Of a DNA stretch of 64,000 nt, positions 22,151-33,500 are shown piece after piece. How positions within the stretch are numbered: the stretch's first letter is position 1; each line of letters begins with the position of its first letter. The notes under the pieces are model-generated. The model searched no databases. It was not told where the DNA came from and worked only from the letters and a program-made list of their open reading frames with translations. A program made the translations under genes and the position numbers. The stretch is from Typha latifolia (Eukaryota > Streptophyta > Magnoliopsida > Poales > Typhaceae). Where the stretch lies: positions 5,270,001 to 5,334,000 of the forward strand of contig CM034099.1 of the NCBI GenBank assembly GCA_019914945.1, read 5' to 3'.

Positions 22151-23962
22151 ATGTCCCTCCTCACACTCCTACAACCTTACGTCCATCCGTTTCTTATCTA
22201 CTACGTCCTCTGCTCCTTGTTCCTTACGTTCTTACCTCAAGTAACAATATCCCTGTTCAGTAAAAGAAGATCTCCTCACCTACCGCCTTCTCCCAGCCGC
22301 CGGAAACTTCCCCTCATTGGAAACCTCCACCAACTAGGGCCCCTCCCTCACCGCACTCTCCGTGCCATGGCCGAGGAGCACGGACCGATCATGCTCCTCC
22401 AGCTCGGCCAAATCCCTGCCCTCGTGGTCTCCTCCGTCGACATGGCCCGCGAGGTCTTAAAAACCCAAGACCACATCTTCGCGAGCCGGCCCGCCCTCAA
22501 GGTGCCCAAGAAACTCTTCTACGACGGGAAGGACGTCGCCTTCGCGCCCTATGGCGAGTACTGGCGGCAAGTGAAGAAGATGAGCGTCCTCCACCTCATG
22601 AGCTCGAAGATGGTTCAGTCGTGCAGACGTACCAGACAACAGGAAGTGAGCATCATGGTGGAGAATATCTCTCGATCATGCTCCTCCTCCTCCTCCTCCT
22701 CCTCCTCCTCCCTGAAGTCGAAGTCGGTGGTGGTGGACGTGACCGAGGCTTTCAACTCTCTCGCGAAGCACATCATAAGTCGGATCACGACAGGGAAGTC
22801 GTCGAGGGAGGAGAAGTGGGACGACACCATACATTTGATTATCGCGGAGAGTTCTCTCATGATGGGGAGCTTCCATGTGGGAGACTACTTTCCGAGCCTT
22901 TCGTGGCTAAGTAAACTCACAGGTTTCCACAAGAGGCTGGAGTCGATCTTCCAGAGAGAGAGCGTGATTCTCGATGAGATAATTGAGAGCCATGTTAACC
23001 GACCACCACCAAGGGATGGTGACGATCATGAACGTGAGAATGAAAGCTTTCTGGATATTATGCTCTCCTTTGTCAAAAGTAGGAGCATGGGCATTCCCTT
23101 TGACAACAACAACATCAAAGCAATATTGACGGTAAAATCTTTATTCCACTCACCCATTTATTACTGAATTATTTCTAAAAAGAATGGAAATTTGAAGAAG
23201 AAGAAGAAGAAGAAGAAGTTAATACTAGATCGGGCTATTATTAAAACATGCATAGGGTGTTATTTGAAACTTTGCCTCCTTATATTTATATTTATATTTA
23301 TATTTATATTTATATAACAGGACATGTTCGGAGCTGGCACGGACTCAACATACGTGGTGATGGAATGGGCCATGGCCGAGCTGATCCGAAATCCTAGAGT
23401 GATGAAGAAGCTACAAGAAGAGGTGAGAGGAATAACTGGCCCAAAACCACTAGTCCAAGAGGAAGACCTTAACCAGATGAACTACCTCAAAGCCGTGCTA
23501 AAGGAAACCCTACGACTGCACCCACCTGGCCCACTGCTGGTCCCACGAGAGGCCATCAATGACACCAAGATCCAAGGCTACGACATTCCCAAGCGAGCAA
23601 GAGTCTTCGTTAACGTGTGGGCTATTGGGAGAGACCCGAAGATATGGGAAGACCCAGAAGAGTTCTTGCCTGAGAGATTCATTGGTAGCTCTATAGACTT
23701 TAAAGGCCATCACTTTGAGCTACTCCCGTTTGGTGCAGGTAGGCGGTTGTGCCCTGGGATAGGCCTCGGCATGGCTGTGGTTGAGCTTGCTCTGGCGAGT
23801 TTGGTGCAGAGGTTTGACTGGGAGCTGCCTGATGGGATGAAGGGAGAGGAGTTGGACATGGATGAGTTGTTTGGGCTCACTATGAGGAAGAAGACTAGCC
23901 TTAACCTTGTTGCTACTCCTTGGAAGTACCAGGCCGACTCCGGTCCTAGTTGCTATAATTAG
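22151..23962 (+). CDS. Cytochrome P450, CYP71 type
   Basis: ER-anchored haem monooxygenase of the plant A-type (CYP71 clan), usually acting in specialised metabolism; the substrate cannot be read from sequence. Two exons (22151-23131, 23321-23962) with the single phase-0 intron typical of CYP71 genes; 540 aa. It has an N-terminal membrane anchor, a proline-rich hinge (PPSPSRRKLPLIGNLHQLG), the I-helix motif GAGTDS (about residues 331-336), the K-helix KETLR (388-392), a PERF motif (444-447) and haem-binding PFGAGRRLCPG with axial Cys at about 471. A run of serines coded by a TCC repeat at about 22682-22711 explains part of the extra length over the usual 500. The I-helix ends in Ser, not the common Thr. 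Appears intact. Confidence 0.95.
23196..23320. repeat. (AAG)n and (TATATT)n microsatellites in P450 intron
   Basis: An AAG run at about 23196-23219 and a TTTATA-type hexamer run at about 23280-23315 fill much of the 189-bp intron, the second one just before the acceptor. Confidence 0.85.
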
Positions 23963-24332
23963 ATATATTTATACTTATGCAGAGTATGTTGTGGTATATA
24001 TTGTCTCTTAAACTTAATTTGATACCCCTTGTACCCAAAAATAATATGTCTTTTAAGCAAGAAGTGCGAATTTAATGGTCCAAGTCCTAGTTAAATCAGT
24101 ACTGATCTCTTCAAAATAACGTCTCATTTCACTTTCTCATGCCTGACTCCATCTACGTTATTTTAGCATCGTTCACAGTTTCACACACCACTTTTAAAAT
24201 CAATCACAAAGTTAGCAAGAAGGAATTAAGGTGTCTTTTCAAAATAATCAAAATAAGAGGGCTTCTTTGCAATAAGACCATGATGTAGTGAAAAGGAAAA
24301 TAAAAGCTCAAAATTAGCTTTTTCCTAAGATA
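23963..24332. other. Short intergenic region between P450 and PPR-SMR gene
   Basis: AT-rich, no gene. It must hold the P450 3' UTR and the promoter of the next + strand gene. Confidence 0.5.
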
Positions 24333-24571
24333 ATGTCGGCCCTCTTCTCCTCCGCGCCGCTATCTATCCCCCCACGCGGTTCCCTCCGCAGCGGAGGCGG
24401 CGCCGGCGCCGCCAAGAACACCCACCGCCTTCTCTCCTCCCTGCATGCCGCCTCCGATTCCATGGCCGCTGACCGCCTCATACGTAAATTTGTTTCTTCC
24501 AACTCCAAAACCGCCGCCCTCGACGCTCTCACTCATCTCCTCTCTTTCTCCTCCCCCTTCTCCATCCCCGT

Positions 24572-24608
<37 letters not shown>

Positions 24609-25687
24609 AAATTTCCCCTCTTACATAAAAAAGATGAAATTTTGCGCAGATTTACGCAAGAATCCGCGAGACCAACTGGTTCAAATGGAACCCCAAGCTC
24701 GCGTCCTCTGTCGCGGTCCTTCTCGTGAACCATGGCCGCCTCCCCGAGGCTGAAGAACTCATCTTTGAAGCAAAATCTAGGCTAACGTCCAACAAAGACC
24801 TCGTCTTTTTCTACTGCGACCTCATAGAGGCGTTCTCCGAGTTGGGTATGAAGGAAAATTCCATGGAGTTCTATACTCTGGTACGGGAGACTCCCTACTC
24901 TGGGAGGAGGCCATATGAATCGATGATTAAAGCTTTGTGCTCAATGGGTTTTGCGGCTGAAGCGGAGGAGAAGCTAAAGGAGATGTTTTTTTCGGGTTTC
25001 AAGCCGTCGCCTTTCGAGTTCAGATTGGTCGCCCAGAGCTACGGGCAATTGGGTTTCTTCTCGGAGATGGAAAGAGTTATCGGATTGATGGAGGATGCTG
25101 GATTAAGCGTCGATACGGTTTGCGCTAACATCGTTCTTTCCTGCTACGGGGATAACGGAGAGTTGTCAAAGATGCTTGCTTGGCTTCGAAAGATGAGAGA
25201 ATTGGGAATTGGTTTCTCTCTAAGAACGTTCAATACCGTGCTCAATTCTTGTCCAACTATAGTTGGATCACTACAAGACGTTGGTTCTCTTCCTCTCTCT
25301 GTTGAAGACTTGGTCACTAAGGTGGAGAAAGATGAGGCTTTGGTGCTTCAGGAGTTGCTTCACTCTTCTCTTCTGGCTGAGACTTTGGAATGGTCTTCTT
25401 CGGAAGGGAAGTTGGATTTGCATGGGTTCCATGCAGCCTCGGCTTTGGTAATTTTGCTGCAGTGGATGGATGAGTTGAGATTGCGATTTAGAGCAGGGGA
25501 TGTTGTTCCTATGGAGATCTCAGTAGTTTGTGGGCTGGGAAAGCATAGTAGCAAAAGAGGGGAATCACCTGTTAAAATGTTAGCTTCGGAGATTTTTTTC
25601 CGGATGAAGAGTCCTATGAGATTAGATAGGAAGAATGGTGGGAGGTTTATTGGACGAGGAAAGGTAGTCAAGGAATGGTTATGCTGA
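24333..25687 (+). CDS. PPR protein with C-terminal SMR domain
   Basis: Two exons (24333-24569 and 24650-25687) join in phase 0 to give 424 aa. The N-terminus is rich in Ser, Ala, Arg and Gly with few acids, consistent with a chloroplast or mitochondrial transit peptide. The middle (about residues 100-275) has helical pairs of degenerate PPR type (YESMIKALCSMGFAAEAEEKLKEM, split here only as a position guide to about 145-170). The C-terminus has an SMR (small MutS-related) domain: LDLHGFHAASA near residue 315, then VVCGLGKHS. It resembles the Arabidopsis At2g17033 family by memory; such proteins bind or process organelle RNA. The small intron begins with a (CT)n run right after the GT. Convergent with the GST gene, 230 bp away. 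Family assignment confident, role inferred. Confidence 0.88.
24573..24607. repeat. (TC)n microsatellite in PPR-SMR intron
   Basis: Starts three bases after the donor GT of the 80-bp intron and fills nearly half of it. Confidence 0.85.
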
Positions 25688-25917
25688 TACCGGACACATA
25701 AATGATTGTTATGATTCCAGAGTCTTTATTGTTAGATTTGATTATCATGATCTCTTAATTGATTATTTTACTCTTACTAAATTTATCCTAATCCGTTTGA
25801 ATTCTAAGTTTGGTGAGCGTTGAATTTAAATCTTTATATTATATGAATCCAATTCCAGAAGAACTCGGAAGAACTAAAAAGAAACCAACAGCATCACAAA
25901 ACGAGAATAGAAAAGAA

Positions 25918-26566
25918 TCAAACAGTAGTACTCCTCATCTCAAGAACCTTGATCCACGCCGGCCGGGTCGATATCTCATCCCACCACCGGGCCACATTCT
26001 TCTTAGAAGTGAAGAGCTGCCCCTTCTCAGTAGCACTAACAAGGTAGTGAGCATTAGGGAGGTGGCAGAGATCGGCGAGCGAGAATTCATCGCCGGCCAA
26101 GAACCTGGTCTCCCCGAGGCGGCGCTCGTAGACGTTGAGGACCTTCTTGAGCTTCATCTCGTTCTCTTTGATCGTTGCAGGGTCCTGTTTTAGCTTCATA
26201 CCTGGAGCAAACACTAGCTGGAAGACCAGTGCAGTGCTTGCAGGATTGAAACTTTGGGCCTCTGCCTCAACCCATTGATCCACCATGGCCTGCTCCGCCG
26301 GACCGCCACCCTCGACACCCATGAGGGACTTGTTACCTTGGCCGGTGAACTTGTCGCAGATGTAACGACAAATGGCGCGAGACTCTGCAAGTAAAACGGG
26401 GATTTTTTTTTGTTTTTGTTTTAATTTTTGGCAGAAGAAATGGAAGAGAAATCAGACGAGCGCAGAGCTTTTACATACCAAAAAGTGTGGTGCCCTCGTC
26501 CTGGAAGGCAGGGACTTGGCCGAAGGGCTGTTGCAGGAGATAGAAGAGATACAAGTCAGCAGTTGT

Positions 26567-26628
<62 letters not shown>

Positions 26629-26784
26629 ATGAACCTGAAGCTTGAGGAAGTCTGGAGTTTTATGTTGGGCTTTAGCCAAGCTAATTGGCAAGAGCTGAAA
26701 CTGCACCTCCTTCTCCAATAAGCAGGCCAAAACTCGCGAAACCGCCGTCGACATTGCCGGACCATACACCTTCACACTAGCCAT
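25918..26784 (-). CDS. Glutathione S-transferase, phi class
   Basis: Cytosolic enzyme that conjugates glutathione to electrophiles. Minus-strand exons 26784-26635, 26527-26479 and 26384-25918 give 221 aa, the normal phi length; the three-exon layout with a 49-nt middle exon is the phi pattern. The N-terminal thioredoxin fold starts MASVKVYGPAMSTAVSRV, where the Ser near residue 12 is the expected catalytic residue. Then FGQVPAFQD (the cis-Pro loop binding glutathione), ESRAICRYI, and a helical C-terminal domain with AGDEFSLADLCHLPN. A long (GA)n array fills the first intron. Convergent with the PPR-SMR gene. Intact. Confidence 0.95.
26570..26625. repeat. (GA)n microsatellite in GST intron 1
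   Basis: An uninterrupted GA run of more than 50 bp fills about half of the intron between GST exons 1 and 2. On the transcribed strand it is (CT)n. Confidence 0.9.
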
Positions 26785-27585
26785 CGTGCAGTGCAGTTGC
26801 TTTGCCTCTATTGAGAAGAGGAAGGGACATGGAACTAAGAAGGCCTAGAGAGAGAAAGAGAGAGGTTCTTATCTTGATTGGTACCAAAAGATGGATGGTT
26901 GGAAGTTGAGGAAGGTATCCTTCTCCTACACCTCAAGATTTCGGGCTACGTAACAACAATGTGCATCTAAGTATTGAAACATTTTATGCAAGTAGGTTAG
27001 CTTAGCCTGCACCAAACAGCAGATCCTCTGCAGATCAGGCTGTGTATAAAATTTTCTTAGCCTGGAGTGCTAAAAGACTACAGAACTAGTTAAAGACTTT
27101 TGGGTCGTTTAGTATATCATCAATGAAATACTTATCAGAAATTAAAGGGTGCAGTGGTGAATTTTTTGTAGATTTCACAAAATTCTTCATCAATCAAATG
27201 AGCAATATATAAGAAACTTTCACATTCCAACAGGACGAGATGTCAAGCCAACAAAAATTTATATTAGCCACAAAAGGGTTGAGAATAAAATGACAAGAGT
27301 AGATTCAAAGAAACCAAATATTGAATCCTGGATATCTTCTGCATCGTTCTTTTCCTACAGTTACATATCATGCAATGAGATGCTAACAAACCAACTGCAT
27401 AAAGATGCAAAAGAAGGGCACAAGACACAGTTACAACTGAAAACTTTATGGCAATGGGATCTGAAACCAGGTCATTAAATATAAATGCTGTACAATGTCA
27501 CGCACTGGTACTACCTCAACCAAGGAACTGAAAACTTCCACGGTTAGATCATAAAATCAGATGCTTCACAGACAACACTGCAAAT
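26785..27585. other. Intergenic region between GST and STY kinase 3' end
   Basis: No gene. Contains the GST promoter (minus strand), with a CT-rich leader just upstream of the ATG, and the kinase 3' UTR. Confidence 0.5.
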
Positions 27586-30500
27586 TCAGTGACCTCGCCT
27601 GAGAAGTGAAAGAAACTTGCCTCCTGATGTCTTCTCTTTGCGATCCACTGTCTCTCCTCCAACCTGCTTCAAATAATTATCGAGGCCAATAAATAAATGT
27701 CAATCCAAAAAAGGAGTTAAAAGGAACAATGATGAGTATCTGGATACAGAACCTCCTTGGAGATGATCTGAAGAGTGTCTAATATTTCAGAGAAGTCTGG
27801 TCTTTTAGTTGGATCTTGCTCCCAGCATTTCTCAAGCAGTTCAGCAAGCTTAGGATGAGCACTCTTCGGGATTGTGGGTCTCAGACCCTGTGGAGAAAGC
27901 CGATAAGTGAACCAGGTTTGTGATGGACGGCAATGTTTCAGGGCAGATAGAGTCAATTAAGTATTTAAGTAGTAATATACTTCAATAATTAAGGCCTTGA
28001 AAATTTAGGAATATATATGGAGTATGAAGGATATGGATCATGTGTTACTAGGCATAAACAAACATGGATACTTACATGTCTTGCTTTAACCAAAGAGTCA
28101 AAGGTTCTCAAGATTTTCTTCTGAAATACCATACAAAATATATCTGGCTGTGCTATCGAACATTCAGATCTGATCAGTTCATATTCCGATGTTAATAGAC
28201 AAATTTTCATCTACTGTCTTTATTAACCTTCTTTAGCTCCTACCATCCAAAATTATCTAACAACCCTTATTAGCTCCTAGCATTTAAAATTATGTAACAT
28301 CAACATTTCTAAGTCCCAAACTGTGAGAAGCTTTCAACAATTAGCTATGTTTTAGTAGAAATTTAGAAAAGTTCAATGAGCTTAAATTTAGTCAACCATC
28401 ATCGTTTTGAATCAATTCCATGAAATGTAATACCTACCGTGAAGTTTATGATGGAATTGGCAAGCTAAAGACTCCAATTTATCCATGTGAGACTGCAATA
28501 ATTTGGCCATGTTATTTTGGCTTTTCCTTTCTCAAAGGAGAAAAACACATTCTTTGGAGTTGGTTTCGACAATAGGCCTCCACTTGCAAAGTGTTTTAAG
28601 GGAAGAAGCACTCCCAAAAGTTTGGACATTCAGAAGTTTATGGTATCTGTGGAGAACTTTTGCTTTATATATTACCATATTATCAAGGAAACAATGAAGA
28701 GATTGTGATAGGATGATTACCTTTCGAACAACACCTATTGCTGCTTGTAGTGGTGTTAGGTATTCATAGGGAATCTGGCACAGGAAAGGAGATGCATACT
28801 CAAATTAACTAAAATGTGAGTTCACTTTTATGACTGTAGTATCAGAAATATGTTGTAATCACCTTCCCTGTAAGCAGCTCCCACAACACAATTGCAAAGC
28901 TAAAAACGTCAGCTTTGTGATCGTAGGGGTTGTGTTCTATGACCTACAGTGAAACCATAAATGAAATAAATGCTTGTGATAAAATGGCATATAATAAAAG
29001 AAAAGGATGAAATAAAAGAATGTCAAGTCTAGCAACTATAACAAATTAGTTTCGAATCCCTTGTATGCTAGAGTAAGCAATTGCAATCATGAAATTCCAT
29101 GACGATTTTGAGGAGATCAGATCCATATAATTAACCTGAATAAGTGAGATATCCTAGGATGCAACTTTTTGAAGAATAAAAGTTACTGAATCTACTACAA
29201 TGCTATATATATACTAGAAAAAATATTGATGGTCAGAATAGTCTCCCATATTAGAAGAGAACTGCAATTTTGTTTCTCTACATTGAAATTTCATTAATAT
29301 TCAATCCACGCTATTTACTCTTCAAATTTGCAGACCTTAAATAATGAGCACTAAGAATTACGTCTTACAGAAAGGTCACTGCTAAACAATAAAGATAAAC
29401 ATAGATATCAAAGAGTTCACCTCAGGAGCCATCCAACGATATGTCCCAGTTTCTGCAGTCATAACTCCAGATTGAGATTTAACACGTGCAACACCAAAAT
29501 CAGCAACCTTAACAACCTGTAAGAGAATTATTCAATGTCAATCAGGAATAATCAATCGGAGATGAACTGAAGTGTGATAACAGGTCCAATGAATTTCTGA
29601 TGGCGATAATGAATGTGAAAAGGGAGAGACAGATGAGACCCATGTCAGCAAGAATAAAAAAAAGAGTGTATACGTATCTAATATTATGTGCAAACCTATC
29701 TACTAGACTATTATAGAGGATGAAAGATTGAAAGGTCAACTCCCTGCAGTAACTAATTGTATCATATAACAGTCCTTCTACCCCATTGTATCATATAACA
29801 GTCCTTCTACCCATTGTATAGCTAGCTTCCTGTGTCCTCTTTTTAAAAATGATCCTATCCAGTACCTAGTCCTTCAAAATACTTCCTGTGTTGCTTTTTC
29901 ACTGCCACAGGAAAAAAAAACTTTCTTTGGAGCTAGGATTATATAAAACACCAAGTGTCACTGGCAGTTGGACTTGCCTCATTTTCATCCATAAGAAGAT
30001 TTGCAGCCTTCAAATCTCGGTGGATAATATTATTTTGGTGCAAGTAATTCATTCCCTTTGAGATATCCATTGCAACTTTGAGTAAAGCTGGAAGCTTGAA
30101 AACACCTTTCTGTTTATGGAGGAAGTCATAGACACTTCCACCTGACATAAATTCTGACATGATACACAGATAAAAAAAAAGAGTATCCTCAGTGCTGATA
30201 TCCAGCATGAAGCACATAGTTGTGCACGTGATATGATGAAATTTAGAAAAATAACAAAGTCTACAAATTCATTCGATCCTACCTGTCACAATACATAAAC
30301 TTGGAGGTCTAGTACAAGCACCGATAAACTGCACAACATTCCTGTGGCGAACCTTCCTGAAAACTTATAAATAGTAATAGTGAAAAGAAACATAGATAAA
30401 AGATTTATTTTATCACATATAATTCTCACCAAGGATTTAGTTCCTCAAAAAATGCACTATAAATTGAAATTGCGGCTTAGACATTTAAAAGCAAAGCTTG

Positions 30501-33500
30501 TATAACTCAGATAAGATCCTATATCCTCTTCCATTCTTATTTGTTTTCTTAACTCAGATAAGATTGATCACCCTTTTCCAAATTGGCATTTTAATTTCTC
30601 TTTGGAAATTTCATCTTTCCATCTGATGATGTTTATCATGCTAAGATGAATCTAAAATTAGCTTCTCATTTGTTGCCTACAAAATGAAGAGGAGAAAGCA
30701 AACCAATATTACTGCCAAATCAAAGCAGTTTTTTCTAACCAACCTCATAATATATACTTCTTGAGCAAATTCCCCCTGCATATCCTCGTTGACTCGTTCC
30801 GGCTTGAGTACTTTGATGGCAACATCTTGACTACAATATATACCTCGGTAACTGGCAAGGGAAGAAAAACAAATTAGGGAGATGACTATAAAGTATCATA
30901 AAGAGTTCTCTATGATGCTAAAATTTAAACTTACAGGTCACCATATGATCCAGATGCCACTTTATTTCCAAACTTCAGTAGCTTGAAATCAATTTCCCAT
31001 ACATCGGTCCCATCTGTAGGTATTTCAACGTGATCAGATGGTAAATTTCCCCCAGCTTGAATATTTTCCATTGTAGGAGACCACGAATTGGAAGTTGAGC
31101 ATGTTTGTATCTACAGATCTCCAAACGAGGTCAGAAACTAAAGCATAACTGATGTTTAATGAAAATAAACAGAAATTCATGAGATGAAGAAAAGGACTGA
31201 ATAAGTTGGCAAGAAGAGTAACAAAGACAAGCAAGTGAGATTGTACAGGAGGATGTTGACAACAACCAATCACAAGTACATCAAGGAAATTCTGAAAAAA
31301 GACTTCCAATATGGAGGGCCCCTCCTAATTGTCAATAGACTACCTAGGTGCCAATGCTCCCTGCCTAGAGGCTAGAGTTTCCCTGGAAAGGGGCCGAAGA
31401 GCTTCAGAGTCCTAGGAACACAATCAAATTTACATCAAGAACCAAATATACTCTTCAGCCTGGTAAAAATCTTAGTCACCACAGAAAGGAAAATAAAAGA
31501 GTTACAACACAGGAATAGCTAAACTAGTAAATAGTACAGCAAGATGGTATCACACAAGCTCCATAAAAAAATTTGATGACTGAAATGACATATCTTCTGC
31601 AAACACATTAGAAAAACAATTTTTTTGACAAGCTTTAGTACTCAGAAAAATCAGAAAGCAGTTAGACATCTAACAAAAGAAAGGCAAAAATATAACCAAA
31701 AATAAGGTTATCAGATTCCTGCTTTACAATGATCAACTTCTTTTTCTGATTGGCAGATTCTGTAATCTAATTTATCTCATCAAGAGTGACTAATGTAGCA
31801 GAAAAAGCTATCCCTGTTTAATTTATGGAAGAAAAGGGAAGGAAAGGAGGGGAAAAGGATCAGGAGGGGGAGATGGAAAGGTACCTCAATCTTGTGAATT
31901 TCCTTTTCCAATGCTTCTTTAAGCTCCTCAGTTTCCTAAATATGACCGAAAAGAAAGTATAAGAAATCTTGATGAATTAAATAAAAACAAGTCCCGTAGA
32001 TTGTGTTATATATATTATGCTATATGGAGTCATGGACCTAGTAATAAAGGATGATATTTAGCCATTTTCTTCAATGCATATAAAGACGTGAAAATTGAAA
32101 TAGAAGATATATCGGTTTAGAAACTCAAATGTGTGCTTTATTATAGAAACCCGATTAGAGAAGAAAGTAATAAAAGAAAACAATTTTTTAAAATGCATAA
32201 AACTTAAGCTTGAAATAAACTAGATAGTTTCTAAGAGATACAAGATTAAAGGAGAACATATATACTGAAAAGGTAAAGAGTGTGTGTGTGTGTGTGTGGT
32301 CAATTAGTTTGAAGCCAGAAATGAACATGAAAAGAAAGCAAAGCTTTAATGACATAATAGAAGATGAGGACAAGTACAATAAAATCCCATTTTAAAAGCT
32401 TAAAATAACAACCTTACAGGAAAGAGTGCTTAAAAAATAAAAAGCTCACCGCAGCTGATCAACAGCTGATCAAACTCTTAAATACTTGTAAGAGTTAAAA
32501 CAAAAAATCACTTTAGTTGGAAGATGGCTAAGATTTTGTCAATGCACGATCTAATTTACATAGAAGTAATACCAACCAGAAAACAGAAACTTCAAAATGC
32601 AAAAGGTTATTTGTTGTTAGACCAAAAAAAAAGAACACAGAATACACATGGAGACACACAATGGAAATTATTTGCAAGGAGTATACCTCGCAATGCCACC
32701 CAACAACAACAAAGACATCTAATGAATAACCGTCGTTTGTTGAAAATGCATGAGCTTCTTGGATATTAAGGCCGAGCTCAGCAAGTAAAGCCGTTAGCTG
32801 GAAATAATGCAGTAGTGAAAAGTATAAGAAATCAAGTTAATGAAATAAGGTCGGCATGAAGATATCAACATTTGTTTCTAAAATGGGGCAATGAAGTTTC
32901 ATTGCAACTCTTTAGAAGCCAAAGGCTAGAATGTCTTTAAAAGGATAAACAAAATAAAAATAATCTAAAAGATGGAAACAATATGCTCCGCTTAGAGAAT
33001 GTTACCCAAATTCTTGGAAAGGCTGCCAATTTTTACCAGATATATAATGTAGCAATTTCTGCATGCACATACATTATATATGTGCATAACACGAGATGAT
33101 AGAAAGGAGGTATAGTACATTTGCGAACTAATACACATTTGAATGTTTATGTTGTATTATAAGATAGTTTATTCATGCTTCCAAGTTCAACCAACTATTG
33201 TATGATATATATTATGACATTTTAGACAATGATTGCATACATTATAACCAATACATATAGGTCCACATAGGTTACTGAAACAATGATTCTCCTCACAAGC
33301 AGTCTCTCAATATAATTGCAAAAGGAAGAGAAAAAGGCAAAGAGCCTCAATCCACTTGTATGTTGTAGAGTTTTGTTTAATTCATTTCTTGAATAGATGT
33401 TATTATGTTAGACCATTTAAAGGGCATCTCATGATTTACTCTAGAGAGACTTCTCTTAAAAAGCATCAACATATTTCCTTCCTCAATTGGCAAAAATTGT

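Noticed and set aside
22457..22914. Several open frames opposite or shifted to the P450 exon, with poly-Glu, poly-Leu or poly-Gly
   Set aside because: Shadows of the TCC repeat and the GC-rich P450 coding exon.
26372..26632. Plus-strand frame ending in a long Arg-Glu repeat
   Set aside because: It crosses GST exons and the (GA)n intron on the wrong strand.
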